From assembly GCA_034509425.1 (NCBI GenBank), contig JAVTVJ010000033.1, forward strand, positions 3,038,001-3,102,000: 64,000 nt of DNA, in the 5' to 3' direction. Below, piece after piece: positions 27,606-38,060 of the stretch. Source of the stretch: Eopsaltria australis (lineage: Eukaryota > Chordata > Aves > Passeriformes > Petroicidae). The notes below the pieces were generated by a model. The model was not told where the DNA came from. It worked only from the letters and a program-made list of their open reading frames with translations, and did not search any database. The position numbers were made by a program, and so were the translations under genes. Position 1 is the stretch's first letter. Each line of letters starts with the position of its first letter.

Positions 27606-30389
27606 TTAATTAGATTATGATAAATTATCCATATCATAAAATGGAGTTCTGAAAATATTCAGAATGTAGTTTGGACTGTGTGTAGTTTGTACAAAAGGAG
27701 TCTGGAGATGTGAGATAAGAGAGATTGCTCATAGATAGGATTCATTCTGTTCAATCTCAAACATAGGATTTGAGTACAGCTTAAGAAACTGATGTTTTAA
27801 TGTTGATGTTTAGATGTCTCCTTGTCATTTTAAATGTCTACTTAACCTAAATCTCAAAAACTTATTCAAAGTGATGTAAATCTTCATGTGTTTGAAAGGA
27901 GGGTGTTATTTTGTTGTTATTTCTTTAGTTTTTTTTTTGGGGGGGGGGTTTGTCTTTATGATATAAAAAAAGGCAAAGAGGAGACAGAATTTCCATACTC
28001 CATACAGGTGGCACGTACAATTTACAAACACTTTTAGGCTCGTAGCTTGGCAGCAAAAAACATGCAGAAAATAAATGTTATCTCTGCTAGCATTTTTTTT
28101 TTCTGTGCAGTTAATTGTATATATTTGTTGTTGTTCTCCTTATGTTTAGTGAGATCTGATAAATGCAAGCTGGAAAGACTCCCTTTATGCTCACAACTTT
28201 ATCTTGATGGGCTAAAGTGAGCAAATATATAGATACCATCAAAGAAATGCCTTGCTTATATTCCAATTGATAATTCCACACCTTTTCAAATAAATATCTT
28301 TTACAGTCATGACAAACAAAGCTGAAAATCTTAAAATTATTCAATAAAGAAAATGAAAATAATTTAATTCCAGTGAAGGTAGGGATGAATTGATGACTCA
28401 GTAGATAAATTGCAGTGTCTCCAAATAAAATATCATCCTATGAATAAAACACAATCTTTTAGAATCCACCAAATCAATATATGTTGTATTTCTTAGTCAA
28501 AGGCTGAGTCTCAAGAATATATAATTCATTGAAAAAATTGCTTTTGAAACAATCTTTGACATAGAACAAGAATAAAAATATGGTAACCATTTCACTATCA
28601 CATGTAAGGTTGTACAATTACATAGAAGCATAGGCTCAAATTCTCACGTGAGACTCCAGTGAATTGCCCAATTAAATATTTTACAGGGGATGTCAAAGAA
28701 AGAAAAAGAAGCCTTTAATAAATCATGATGTTTTGGATAAGTGCTGTAAAAACACTACAGTTCTAGCACTTTATCCACCTGTGCTGATTTTATCCTGTGA
28801 TTCTAAATTTGTACTTCAGAGAGATTATTATCTTAAAACTGATTACTTTTTCTTTCCTGAAAATATTGAGATACTTCTTTGATGAAGTTTTACAAAGTTC
28901 TCTATTGTTGTTGCCCAAAAATGAAAAGACCATAGTGAATCACTGTAATGATTCAACAGAAGATTCCCTGTAGTAATTTATTTCCATGGGTGTCCTGAAT
29001 CTTGTAAAGTTTACACTGTGAATTCTTTCTCATCAGCAAATCTGAAGGAAAAAAATGGAATAAGCCTTTGGTACAGGTAGCTTTGTAGATCAGAATCCAC
29101 ATCAGAACTTTTCCCTTGCTTCTTATATTTCATTTCAAGACTTGGGATAGCTGTATAAACAGCTGATTTTTAAAGATTATTCCCTCAGAAATAAAATTCT
29201 TCATATACATCATGAAGGAAACCTGAAATTAATTATTACTATGATTTTATCATTTTATTAGTAGCATTTATTAATCTATGTGTGAATTTCTCTCTATACA
29301 TTGATTTCTTGATCAGGAAAGTTGTTCTTTTATTACCTCAAACATATCATGAAATAATTGATGAAAATAGTTCAGTGCTTTCTAGAACAATGACACCTAT
29401 ACAAAAGTCTGACAGTAAAAAAGAGAGATATTGAGTAGCCATAGTCTTGAGAATTTTTGAAATTTAAGGTTCTGACATTATTTATAGTTTATATGTTTTA
29501 AAGTTTAATACTAGTCATGTCTGCTGAAAAAACAAAGGAAGAAAAAGAAAAAAGCAAGAAAGCTCTTAAAATTACACAGCTGCAAAGCCTATCTGCTAGA
29601 TATAAATGATCAGCTCTGTCTACAATTAATGCTTTTTTTCAAATCTGAGAGTACTATTGGTAATTATTAAAATAATAGTAATTATTTAAAAATACTTGCT
29701 TAAAAATGTAAGTTTGTTTGTTTCCTTGTTTATTTGTTTTCTAACTCCTGTATTTGTTTCTATCTGTTCTAGTGATACGGAGCATGTATGCATGGTTTTG
29801 GAACAGGCCAGGTGGCTACACATCACCTTAAACACCTTATTTCAAAGGCTCTGGGACATCTCACATCCAGGAACTTCAGTCTAAAGAGGTAAATATTGTG
29901 TTGAACCTATGAGAGACCCACACTGCCCTTGGCTGGCACTTTAAACCTGGCAGAGATATTTTGCAAGTAATCATTCAAGCAGCTGAACTGAGCTCCTCCA
30001 TCCTCTCACAAAGTCTGTAGAAATATTTGAATCACAGGGCATAAGAACATCCTCTATTTTTAGAATCAAGAGGAGCTACTGTTTCCAAAATGTGCAAGAA
30101 AATCTTGAATTTTGAGAATAACAAATAGATGCAACAAAATTCAATTATTTTCTTGTCACAAAATATCTGAAAAATGTATATGGGCCCACACCTGCTTAAT
30201 CCTATAGCCTTCACCTAAGAAGTTGTAGAATCACATACTTATTCTAGCTGAGGTCCAAAAGATGTCATGATTAGAGAACTCACTATTACCTTTATCACAC
30301 AATCCAAGGTGTGGCATCATCTAAGTTTGCATAATAAATTTTTCAGGTGAGAGTGGGAATTTTTAAAGTATCGTGTAAGCAGTAGAAGA
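27606..30389. other. AT-rich noncoding DNA
   Basis: Nothing coding was recognised. A T9G10 run (27930-27948) is the only notable simple sequence. Confidence 0.55.
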
Positions 30390-30754
30390 TACTACCAAAA
30401 GGATATTCCAGACCATATGACATTGTGCTCAGCATTTAAAGTGGGGGAATATGGAAGGAGGAAGTGGGGATGCTCAGACTGATGGTGTTTGTCTTCCCAA
30501 GTCACTGTTCCATGTTATGGAGTTCTGCCTTCCTGGACATGGCTGAACACCTGCATGCCCATTGGAAGTAGTGAATTAATTACTTGTTTTACTTTGCTTA
30601 CATGAGTGGCTTTTGCTTTACTTATTGAATTGTCTTGATTTCAACCCACGAGTTTTCTCACTTTTACTCCTCTGGTTCTCTCCCCATCCCACCAGAGGTG
30701 ATTCAGCGTGTGGCTGCACGGTGCTTAGTTGACAACAGGGATTAAACCATGGCA
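30390..30754 (+). mobile_element. Partial avian ERV LTR (5' truncated)
   Basis: The segment runs colinear with a very common bird LTR. It has GGATATTCCAGACCATATGA near the start, then GTTTGTCTTCCCAAGTCAC, a CTGGACATGGCTGAACACC motif, CAACCCACGAGTTTTCTCAC, and finally GTGGCTGCACGGTGCTTAG and ATTAAACCATGGCA. The last motif is the LTR 3' terminus, so the element points to +. The first 250 or so bases of the usual LTR (5' U3) are missing. The CRE/TATA block is degraded: a CATATGACATTG motif replaces a TGACGTCA-type site. Confidence 0.8.
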
Positions 30755-31441
30755 TGCTGAAAGAAGCAGTATGAGTGCAGCCCCTACTTCTCAGCCTTCA
30801 CTGGAGTCCTTGTATTGCAACATCTATTTTATTGTTTGAGAGCTGGCAATAGAAATTGGACAAAACACGCTGGGAATGATCATTTGCTGAATGCCTGCAA
30901 TGCTCTTTGAAGACAGCAAGTGTCTTGAATACTTTACACTATATAGGTGAAAGAAAAGTCCTACTCTGTACTTCAGTAGCAATTGCTGTGGAGTGAGACT
31001 TTCAAGAGGATCTTGCAACACAGTGGGAAGGTGCATTTGGCAGCATGATTTAAAACTGTATTCTTTCTCAGACCCCTGACCAGCTCTTTGTTCAGATAAA
31101 AAGGGAATTTTTATTCTTACTGATAATTCTGACAGCACTTGGTGCTGCAACATTGTCAGATCTTGTAGTCTTGCTCCGTTGTTATTGATACATGGTATAG
31201 TTTATAAAGATTCACATGACTATCTTATGCTCGGTTTCCATGAACTGAAAAACTATTATTGTTCCAGCTGTCAATCTGATTCCATTTTCTGAAACAGCAG
31301 CAAGAAAACAACACAAAACAAAAAAAGCGAACCCAAACCTTATTATCAATCCTGAAATGAGGAAAAAATAATTACACAAAACTATAACTTTTAAAAGAAT
31401 CTCTGATTTTTAAGCCAGTACATTTCTTCAAACTTGCTGGC
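30755..31441. other. Spacer between two oppositely oriented LTRs
   Basis: This is AT-rich sequence with no recognised internal retroviral coding region. The flanking LTRs point in opposite directions (+ then -), so this is not the body of one provirus. Confidence 0.6.
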
Positions 31442-31970
31442 TGTTTAGGGTTAATCCCAATGGGCAGTTAAGCACCACACAGCCTGTTGCTCACTTTCCC
31501 CTAATGCCCCCAGTCGAACAAGGGAAGAGGAAAAGAAGAGTGAAAACAAGGAACTGAGAAGTCAAGAAAGAAAAAAATTTAATAAGTGATGCTAAGTGGA
31601 AGAAAAGAGAAATAAACAGAAGTGATGCAAAAACAATGATTCACCATCTCACACAAGTAGACTGATGCCCGTCCTGTTCCCTAGCAAAAGATGACTATCC
31701 CTCAAAGCCGTTTCTTTTCCTTTTTATTGCTGAGCATGACGTTATAGGGTATCTCTTTTGTCAGTTCAGGTCACTGTCAGGTTGTGACTTTTCCCAACAG
31801 ATTGTGCATCCCCTGGAGGACAGAGTGAGAAGAAGAAAAAGCCTTGATGCTGTGCACTGGTCAGCAAACACACTGGTTTTTTATCAGGACTGTTTCGGTC
31901 TCAGATCCAAAACACAGAACCATATGAGATGTATGAAGAAAACTAACCCTATCCTAGCAAGGTCAGTACA
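31442..31970 (-). mobile_element. Near-complete avian ERV LTR (minus)
   Basis: Read on the minus strand this starts at about 31970 with TGTACTGACC, continues through TAGTTTTCTTC, a GTTTTGGATC motif and TGACCTGAACTGACAAAAGAG, and contains ATAACGTCATGCTCAG (a mutated CRE plus the promoter region). It ends at GGTGCTTAACTGCCCATTGG and GGATTAACCCTAAACA (31442). This is the full order of the same common bird LTR family as the copies at 30.4, 42.0 and 52.0 kb. The copy is strongly diverged. No internal genes adjoin it. Confidence 0.75.
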
Positions 31971-32028
31971 CTGGCATAGTTCTTCATGGATTTTTCTCAG
32001 TGGATTTGCCACTATCATGATTGGAAAT
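31971..32028. other. 58-bp spacer carrying the left target-site copy
   Basis: The short unique spacer between the minus LTR and the solo LTR ends in GAAA (32025-32028), the left copy of the target-site duplication. Confidence 0.75.
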
Positions 32029-32482
32029 GATGCCTTTTTCTGGTCTTAGGAAATAAAGGCTCAGACACGGTGTAAGGGTTGGGGGTTGTTTACCTCGGTA
32101 TTTTGATAGGATCCTGTTCGATGGCTTCTGCCGTCCAGGTAGAACACGCCGCAAAAGCCCCGTCCCCCCAGTTGAGTATACAATTAAAGACTCTACACAT
32201 TAGCATATCTACCAGGAGGGCCCAATAAGGGGCCTGGGTGAGCTAACTTCTAGTTTACAAAATCTGTCCTGCTAGGAGACCTTGAGGGCTCACGAAAACA
32301 GAGTGTTTGGTCTCTAACTCTACGTGGCTTCAAGGGTGTTTAGTCTACTGGCCTCCTAAACACCATGAAACCAGGCTAAACTATCACCTAAAGCATCACA
32401 AGTATGCATGCTAATACTTGTGAATGTAGGGAACAGTGTAAGAAATATTCAGAGAAAAAGCAGAAAAATCCTTCAGGCATCA
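32029..32482. mobile_element. 454-bp solo LTR, copy 1
   Basis: The element starts with TGATGCC and ends with GGCATCA, a perfect 7-bp terminal inverted repeat with the TG...CA ends of retroviral LTRs. It is flanked by the direct duplication GAAA (32025-32028 and 32483-32486). A second copy with the same ends and about 95% identity by eye lies at 45730-46186. The 4-bp target duplication fits a class I (gamma-like) ERV better than class II (6 bp) or ERV-L (5 bp). No internal region is attached, so it is a solo LTR formed by recombination. Orientation is undetermined: no clear TATA and AATAAA pair is seen on either strand. A short-TIR DNA transposon is a less likely alternative. Confidence 0.85.
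32397..32422. repeat. 9-bp inverted repeat inside solo LTR
   Basis: CACAAGTAT (32397-32405) and ATACTTGTG (32414-32422) are exact reverse complements with an 8-nt spacer GCATGCTA. The structure is retained in the second copy, so it belongs to the element. Confidence 0.85.
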
Positions 32483-33378
32483 GAAATTTCTAAGTCAACC
32501 AAAGCTATTAGGCTCCAAACCTTTTGCTTTCTGTTTAAACCTGTGTACCTGACTTTCTGAGGCTTTTTATAATTTTCAGCCAACCTACTATGACTTAAAC
32601 ACACTGTTATTTAAGTAAAATCTTGAGTCATCTTAATGAACCTTCAAATTACATTTTCAAAAATAGCTGACTGGGAACAGGGAAACAGAGTGGGAATGGA
32701 TATACTCACACAATCTATTATCTTCCCTCTGTAGACAAAGGTGAATGACTTAGGATGGATTTAGAGGACCTAGAACTGAGAGACATAATTTTCTCTTTGT
32801 TCCCAGTGTAGAAGATGGAGTGATATAGATGGACCATCAGTTATGAAGATGTTAACCTCAGTTAGAAACCTAAAGTTATGCACTTTGTTTAATCATTACA
32901 ATTGAAATTACAAATTCACCTCTAAATTTCCCATTATTTTTTTTTTTATCTCTACGTGAATTAGAGTTTCAGGCTTCTGTCTCTTATTTTCTTCTGATAA
33001 GCTTTCAGAAATAAATACTGTACTGTAGTGGGCTATAATATAGTATGCTTTGACACTACACTTGCCCAGCAAAGGTTTTTTGGAAGCAACTTATGCTGTC
33101 TGCCTTTGAAACCATTTAAACTGTCTACACTGTGCTCTCAGACTGAGATGACAACAACAAAAGTAAAAATTATAGAAGGCAGTGGTGCCTCAGACTTGTT
33201 TTAAAATGTTGAATATAGCTAATAGAGACACTTTAAATAATAGTTCGTCCGACTAGTTCATCTTCTATGCAACAATTTGAAAAAATTTACAAGAAATTAA
33301 CCACATTTAAATGAAAGACGATCCATTTCTAAATCAAAACCTATGCTCAGGCTTGGTCCTGTTGCTCCACAGTAACAT
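32483..33378. other. AT-rich noncoding DNA
   Basis: Nothing recognised beyond the right target-site copy GAAA at 32483-32486. Confidence 0.55.
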
Positions 33379-33462
33379 AAATGGAGCAGACACAGCTCCA
33401 TTTGGCTTTTTCAACTTACATCAGTTGAAACACAATGGCAATTTTTCACTGCATGAAAAATT
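33379..33462. other. Three consecutive perfect hairpins
   Basis: Three perfect inverted repeats follow one another in 84 bp. The first is AAATGGAGC (33379-33387) with GCTCCATTT (33395-33403), loop of 7 nt. The second is TTTCAACT (33409-33416) with AGTTGAAA (33423-33430), loop of 6 nt. The third is AATTTTTCA (33440-33448) with TGAAAAATT (33454-33462), loop of 5 nt. Stems are 9, 8 and 9 bp and do not overlap. No known RNA family or transposon end was recognised. It may be a structured transcript, a protein-binding array of palindromes, or coincidence. Confidence 0.45.
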
Positions 33463-33948
33463 CTTTAATTCAGTGTATGTAATTCTGTCTGGATAATTAC
33501 AGAAGGAACAGTTACTTACCTCAGAAACTATTCGATAAAATTATTAGATGTTTTAGGAATATTGTCAATTATATGGAGTTACCTAAATATATGTGATTCA
33601 TTTGAATGTTCTGTCTATGTATGTTCTGGAGTCCAGTAATGAACAAATATTTAGTTTCTAACTCTTCTTTGGTCAGTTTATTGTATAAGAGCATTTACTC
33701 TGAATGAGGTGAAGTAAGGGTTCAAAACATAGACTAGAACCAGAGCTGTCCTCTGTGATAGCTCAGTGACTGAAAGATCACTGTGATCTCATTTGGGGGA
33801 GGAGAAGAAAGATTTTATTCCTGAATTCTCTTGATAATTTAAGGGTTATTGCACTAATATTTTCTTCCTCCTTCAGCTCCATCTAATTGCCAATATAACT
33901 ATATGTATCTTCTTCATATCTCAGGTTTGCCTGTTTTTTTTTTTTTAA
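33463..33948. other. AT-rich noncoding DNA
   Basis: Nothing recognised. It ends in a T14 tract at 33933-33946 next to the CR1 end. Confidence 0.55.
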
Positions 33949-34012
33949 CAGAATCACAGAATCCTTGAGGCTGGAAGGGACATCTGGAGATCATCTAGTC
34001 CTCCTGCAGCAG
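33949..34012 (-). mobile_element. CR1 LINE 3' terminus (minus)
   Basis: ACAGAATCACAGAATCC, GGCTGGAAGGGACATCTGG and AGATCATCTAGTCC match the reverse complement of the last 60 or so bases of avian CR1, where GGGACCT, GATGATCTAG and ATTCTATGATTCT are typical. The element is severely 5' truncated, which is usual for CR1. Confidence 0.85.
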
Positions 34013-35405
34013 TATGCAACAGCTCTGTGAAAATAAGAGAAACAGTTAAATAAAACAATCAATCATATTTTTCTTGAAATAATTTATCTTCAGGTTCATG
34101 ATCAATAAAATCAAATTGAAATCTAAGAGATGAGTTGAGAGATTAATGATGTATTATTTTTTAAACCTACTTTTGCCTTCTGTGAGCATATGAAATTGAA
34201 GAACTGTCCTGTTACCAATTCTCAACTTACGTGCATGTCCTTGGTGCACAGTAGTGAAATATCAAAGTTTGTTTTAGTTTAGCAAACCTGGTTGCAGAAA
34301 TATACATTATTCCTGGCAGCATGTTTATTTAATCCAGTTTCTAGCCGTAAACCATGCTGCAGTAGTTTTACTGTGCACTGCATAATTCAGAAAGGCATAG
34401 CCAGAGAGTTCAGGAGATGAAAGCATGGGAACAAGTCATGTCTTCCTTCCAGATTACATTAATATCATCTGTTCATTCTTCATAGGGCATGGGCCTGATT
34501 TTTCCTTGGACAAGTTTTGTCAGGCTCTGCTCTGTGTGTTTCTGTAGAGCTGCTTTTGATTTCCCCCAGTGCCATTGAAGAAGGGTAAGGTTACATAGTT
34601 CTCATTAGACATCAAGTCAAAAGATGAAATTATAAAGACAAATTGTTACACTATTTTATGATTGCTACTAGGTCACCAGAAAAACACTTTGAGTCAACTC
34701 AGCCAGCACTATTGTGAGAGGAAGAAAATCTGTGTATCTTGATTCATCTTTACTTGAAAAGAAAATAAAATTGCTGCATAAATCTCCCATTTCCAAAACC
34801 AGAATTGCAGGAATAGAATCTACAAATCTCTTGTCAGAGTTCACTAGCAAATTACTGGGAATGACCATGTTAACTTTCTCCAGGAGATGTCACTGAAGAC
34901 ACTGGTAAATGTACATTTCAGAAGTTTGCAGTAGGAGCACAGAATGAACTATGGCATAAAGATCTGTTCACTCCAAAAATACCTTGGCCTATTTCAATAT
35001 CATTACTGCTATATATACATGTCAGAAGCAAGGAGCACAGTTTTCAGTCTGTTCCTTTGTAAAATACATTTGCTTGCATCTGTCTGCTAATGAGTCGTCA
35101 TTTATTTACATGCACAGGAGAGTGATGCTCCGGAGCAGCTCAAAGACTGAAGAGAGATTTGGGACAAAAACCAATTCTTACAGGAGTTATTGCAGCCTGA
35201 AGGAAATGGATACTGCTGGCAGTTTACTATATATGCATTTTACATACCAATTTATTTTACCGTTGCATTAAAATAAGTAGCCTGTAAATACTGAGCAGTG
35301 TTTCATGTTACTAGGCATTCAAATCAGACTGGGAAATCACTTTTAGACAGAAAACAGATCTTTTTGCTTATGAGCACACGAAGGCAGGGGAAAAGAGAAG
35401 GGGAA
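34013..35405. other. AT-rich noncoding DNA
   Basis: No gene or dispersed repeat was recognised. The open frames at 34984-35271 and nearby have no protein resemblance. Confidence 0.55.
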
Positions 35406-35591
35406 CGTGAAGGAGAAGATGGAAAAAAGGGGGAATGGGGAAAAAAGGAAGAAAAGGAAAGAGGGAAGGGGGGACATTAAATACTGAAGTGCAAGAAGAA
35501 GAAGGAAAAAAGGGGGAAAAGGGGGAATGAGGAAAAAAAAGAAGAAAAGGAAAGAGGGAAGGGGGGACATTAAATACTGAAGTGCAAGAAG
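35406..35591. repeat. Two-copy 93-bp purine-rich tandem duplication
   Basis: Two adjacent units (about 35406-35498 and 35499-35591) share a purine-only first part (AGGGGGAATG, AAGAAAAGGAAAGAGGGAAG) and a mixed tail GACATTAAATACTGAAGTGC followed by AAGAAG. The spacing between identical tails is 93 bp. The second copy carries an extra AAAAGGGGG insertion. The duplication opens a frame on the minus strand with repeated FNVPPSLFPF segments, which is an artefact of the repeat. Confidence 0.9.
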
Positions 35592-36117
35592 ACAAAGATG
35601 GGTGTGGGCTTTTTTATTTTCTTCTAGTTTCATCAATGCTCTCAGAAAACCTTTGAGCAAGCAGTAGAGACAAACTTAATGATTAGTCATTTAGTCATTA
35701 TTTAATAGACCATATGCATTAGAAAGAAACTGTAAGTAGTAAACAGAAGAGTGACAGGGATTCATTCCCTGGTTCTACTGTTAATTACATGGTTTGGGTG
35801 TATTCACAATGTTAAAATATCTAAGATTCCAAAACAGTGCACTTGACAACAGTTTGGAAAATTATGCGCTGGCTTAAACCTCTCTGGGAGACTGTCAAGT
35901 ATTGACCCAGATCAAAACATTGGCAAGGATTCTTTTAACTGCCTAGCCATAGTGACAAATTGGTTTGCCAGCAATTTTCCCATTACAGATATAGTAAATA
36001 TTTACTATATTTAGTAAAATAATTGAACATGGACTCAAACAGTGAGAAAAAGTTCAGTGTCTAAAAATGATAAAACTATAAAATTATAGTTGTGTGTTAT
36101 ATCAGATATAGTGTGAC
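35592..36117. other. AT-rich noncoding DNA with palindromes
   Basis: No gene was recognised. ATAGTAAATATTTACTAT at 35991-36008 is a perfect 18-bp palindrome, and AACTATAA (36074-36081) with TTATAGTT (36084-36091) forms a second small hairpin. Confidence 0.7.
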
Positions 36118-36676
36118 TAGCAGGACTAGGGCAGTTATAACTCCCTTGTAATCCACACTGATGTGGCCACACCTTGAATTTTTGGGTACAGATTTGGGCC
36201 CCTCACCACAAGAAGAACATTGAGGTGACAGAACATGTCCAGAGAAGGGCAACAGAGCTGGTGAAGAGTCTGGAGCACAAGTCTTAAGAGCAGCAGCTGA
36301 GGGGCTTTGTTTGTTAAGTCTGGAGAAAGGGAGGTCCAGGGGAGACCTTATAACTCTCTACAACTCCCTGAAAGGAGGGTGTAGTCAGGTGGGAGTCAGC
36401 CTCCCCTCCCAAGTAACAAGTGTCAGGACAAGGAAATGACCTCAAGTTGCTCCAAGGGAGGTTTATATTGAATATTAGGAAAAATTTCTTCACCAAAAAG
36501 TTTGTCTAGCTTTGGAATAGGCTGCCCAGGGAAGTTAAGTCCTCACTGCCAAGATATTTAAATGACATGTGGATGTGGCACTTAGGGACATCATTCAGTG
36601 ATGGACTTGGCAGTGTTAGGAGTTAACAGTTGGACTTGTTGATTTTGATCCTGTTGAACTCCAGCTGTGATTCTAT
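36118..36676 (+). mobile_element. CR1 LINE, 3' part (about 560 bp)
   Basis: This is the longest CR1 copy in the window. On + it reads through the C-terminal RT coding region (TGTGGCCACACCTTGAAT, then TTTGGGCCCCTCACCACAAG, then TGTCCAGAGAAGGGCAAC, then GGAGACCTTATAACTC). It continues through AGGAAAAATTTCTTCACC, a GGCTGCCCAGGGAAG motif and a GACTTGGCAGTG motif into the 3' UTR, ending near TGATTCTATCC. The coding part is broken by indels: one frame carries the RT tail peptide only in pieces. No target-site duplication was identified. It is a 5'-truncated, inactive copy. Confidence 0.92.
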
Positions 36677-36994
36677 CCAGTTATATGCTTTTTATGTTGC
36701 TCGGGCGAATTTTAGGTGTCACCACTAAGATTTAAAAAAAAATTCATAAACCACAAGATTTTCAAAGTATGTTCTCATTCAGTGAGAACTTGTATGTAAA
36801 ACCTCTTAGTAGGCTTTGCATTCGTGGTGAAGTAAAATTATAGCAAAAAAGATGAAATACAAAATAGAAATTTTAAATTTTAAATAGGATGAATATTTGG
36901 CTAGGCCTTGTTTTTGATGAAAATATACACTTGTTCAGCTATAGCATGTGTGAGATGTCCACACAAAAATATATTCATGCTCGTATCCATACGA
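36677..36994. other. AT-rich noncoding DNA
   Basis: Nothing recognised between the CR1 end and the telomeric tract. Confidence 0.6.
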
Positions 36995-37027
36995 GGGTTA
37001 GGGTTAGGGTTAGGGTTAGGGTTAGGG
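36995..37027 (+). repeat. Interstitial telomeric sequence (GGGTTA)5.5
   Basis: Five perfect GGGTTA units plus a final GGG, with no mismatch, sit between ordinary unique sequence (CATACGA on the left and CATAAAC on the right). This is the vertebrate telomere repeat with the G-rich strand on +. It has four or more GGG runs and so can in principle form a G-quadruplex. Such short tracts arise from telomerase-mediated repair of a double-strand break or from ancestral rearrangement. It is not a chromosome end. Confidence 0.97.
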
Positions 37028-37854
37028 CATAAACTAAAATATGAAACTATCAGTGGTCTCTAATTTTCCCAAGCTATTGCTGGATGTCTTTTTAAGCATG
37101 TTGCATAGCACGATAATGTACCTTCCAGCTCGCCTGGATTATTTTCTGTGAGACATGGTTATAGTAAGAAACAACCAGGCATTCTACAGGAATAAATCCT
37201 AGCAAAGCTGAAGTAGTCAGACTCTCTAGAGAAATAATTAGCAGGGATTATAGACCAATCTGGCAAGTTGTAGGTGAAAAGTGAAATTTGAACTTCTGGA
37301 ACACTTGCAATGAGAATGGACTGGCTCCAAAAAGCCTGCAAATGAATCTTCTATATAAAAGTTCAATATGTCTTAAATCTTTGGATATATTTCAAAAATA
37401 TTGTTAAAATAGAAAATTTAATTAATATTAAGCAACTTAGAAGAAAAATAAACACAGAATCCTTTTTACTCTTACACAGAAGGACCTGAGTACACAATAT
37501 TGATGTTATCACTCCTCATACTGAAAGAAAAAATAACCAAAAATACATCACAGAACTTGTAATTTCCTTGAGTGCATGATTTGTTTAAATTTATTGTTTA
37601 TGAATTCTACAGTTCTGTGTTTTTTTTCCCCCCATTCTTTTTTTAGCCTAAAGGAAAGAAAAATCACTGTTAGATTCTAGGTAATTTTTGCCCATGTTGT
37701 AAATCATTAATATCCAGATGTTTATGAGTGTTAGAGGTCATACTATATTCTAAACTAATCTAAATATTTTCTTTGAGTATGAGAAAAAATGAAAACTATC
37801 AAGAGAAGCAGTCTTATATACAGTGTTAATTGCTCATAAAGTAGCACAAACATC
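37028..37854. other. AT-rich noncoding DNA
   Basis: Nothing recognised. Confidence 0.55.
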
Positions 37855-38060
37855 ACGAGCAATGCAAATGGTCTTTAAGTGTCACAGGCTAGCTCCATTA
37901 GATTAATGAGCCAACAGCTCCAACTTTGATGCCTTTTCTAATTATGCATGATTCGCCATTTCTTTCAAAAGAAAGACATCTAATTAATTAGGTACAAAAT
38001 GTCATCTATAGGTCATTGACAGCAAGGGAGATCACCACTCACTTGGTTTAGTCTTCAGGC
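37855..38060. promoter_or_regulatory. Candidate conserved noncoding element
   Basis: This is a repeat-free patch with a dense mix of transcription-factor-like words: ATGCAAAT (octamer, about 37862), ATTAGATTAATGAG, TCTAATTATGCATGATT and CTAATTAATTAGG (homeodomain-like). It has less homopolymer and better base balance than its flanks. Such composition is typical of vertebrate developmental enhancers conserved across species. This is an inference from composition only. Confidence 0.3.

Noticed and set aside
30390..31970. A single provirus with two LTRs
   Set aside because: The LTRs are in opposite orientation and no gag, pol or env-like sequence lies between them.
35343..35660. Minus-strand frames with repeated FNVPPSLFPF segments
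   Set aside because: They arise from the 93-bp purine-rich tandem duplication and show no domain.
36995..37027. True chromosome end
   Set aside because: Only 33 bp of telomere repeat is present, with unique DNA on both sides.
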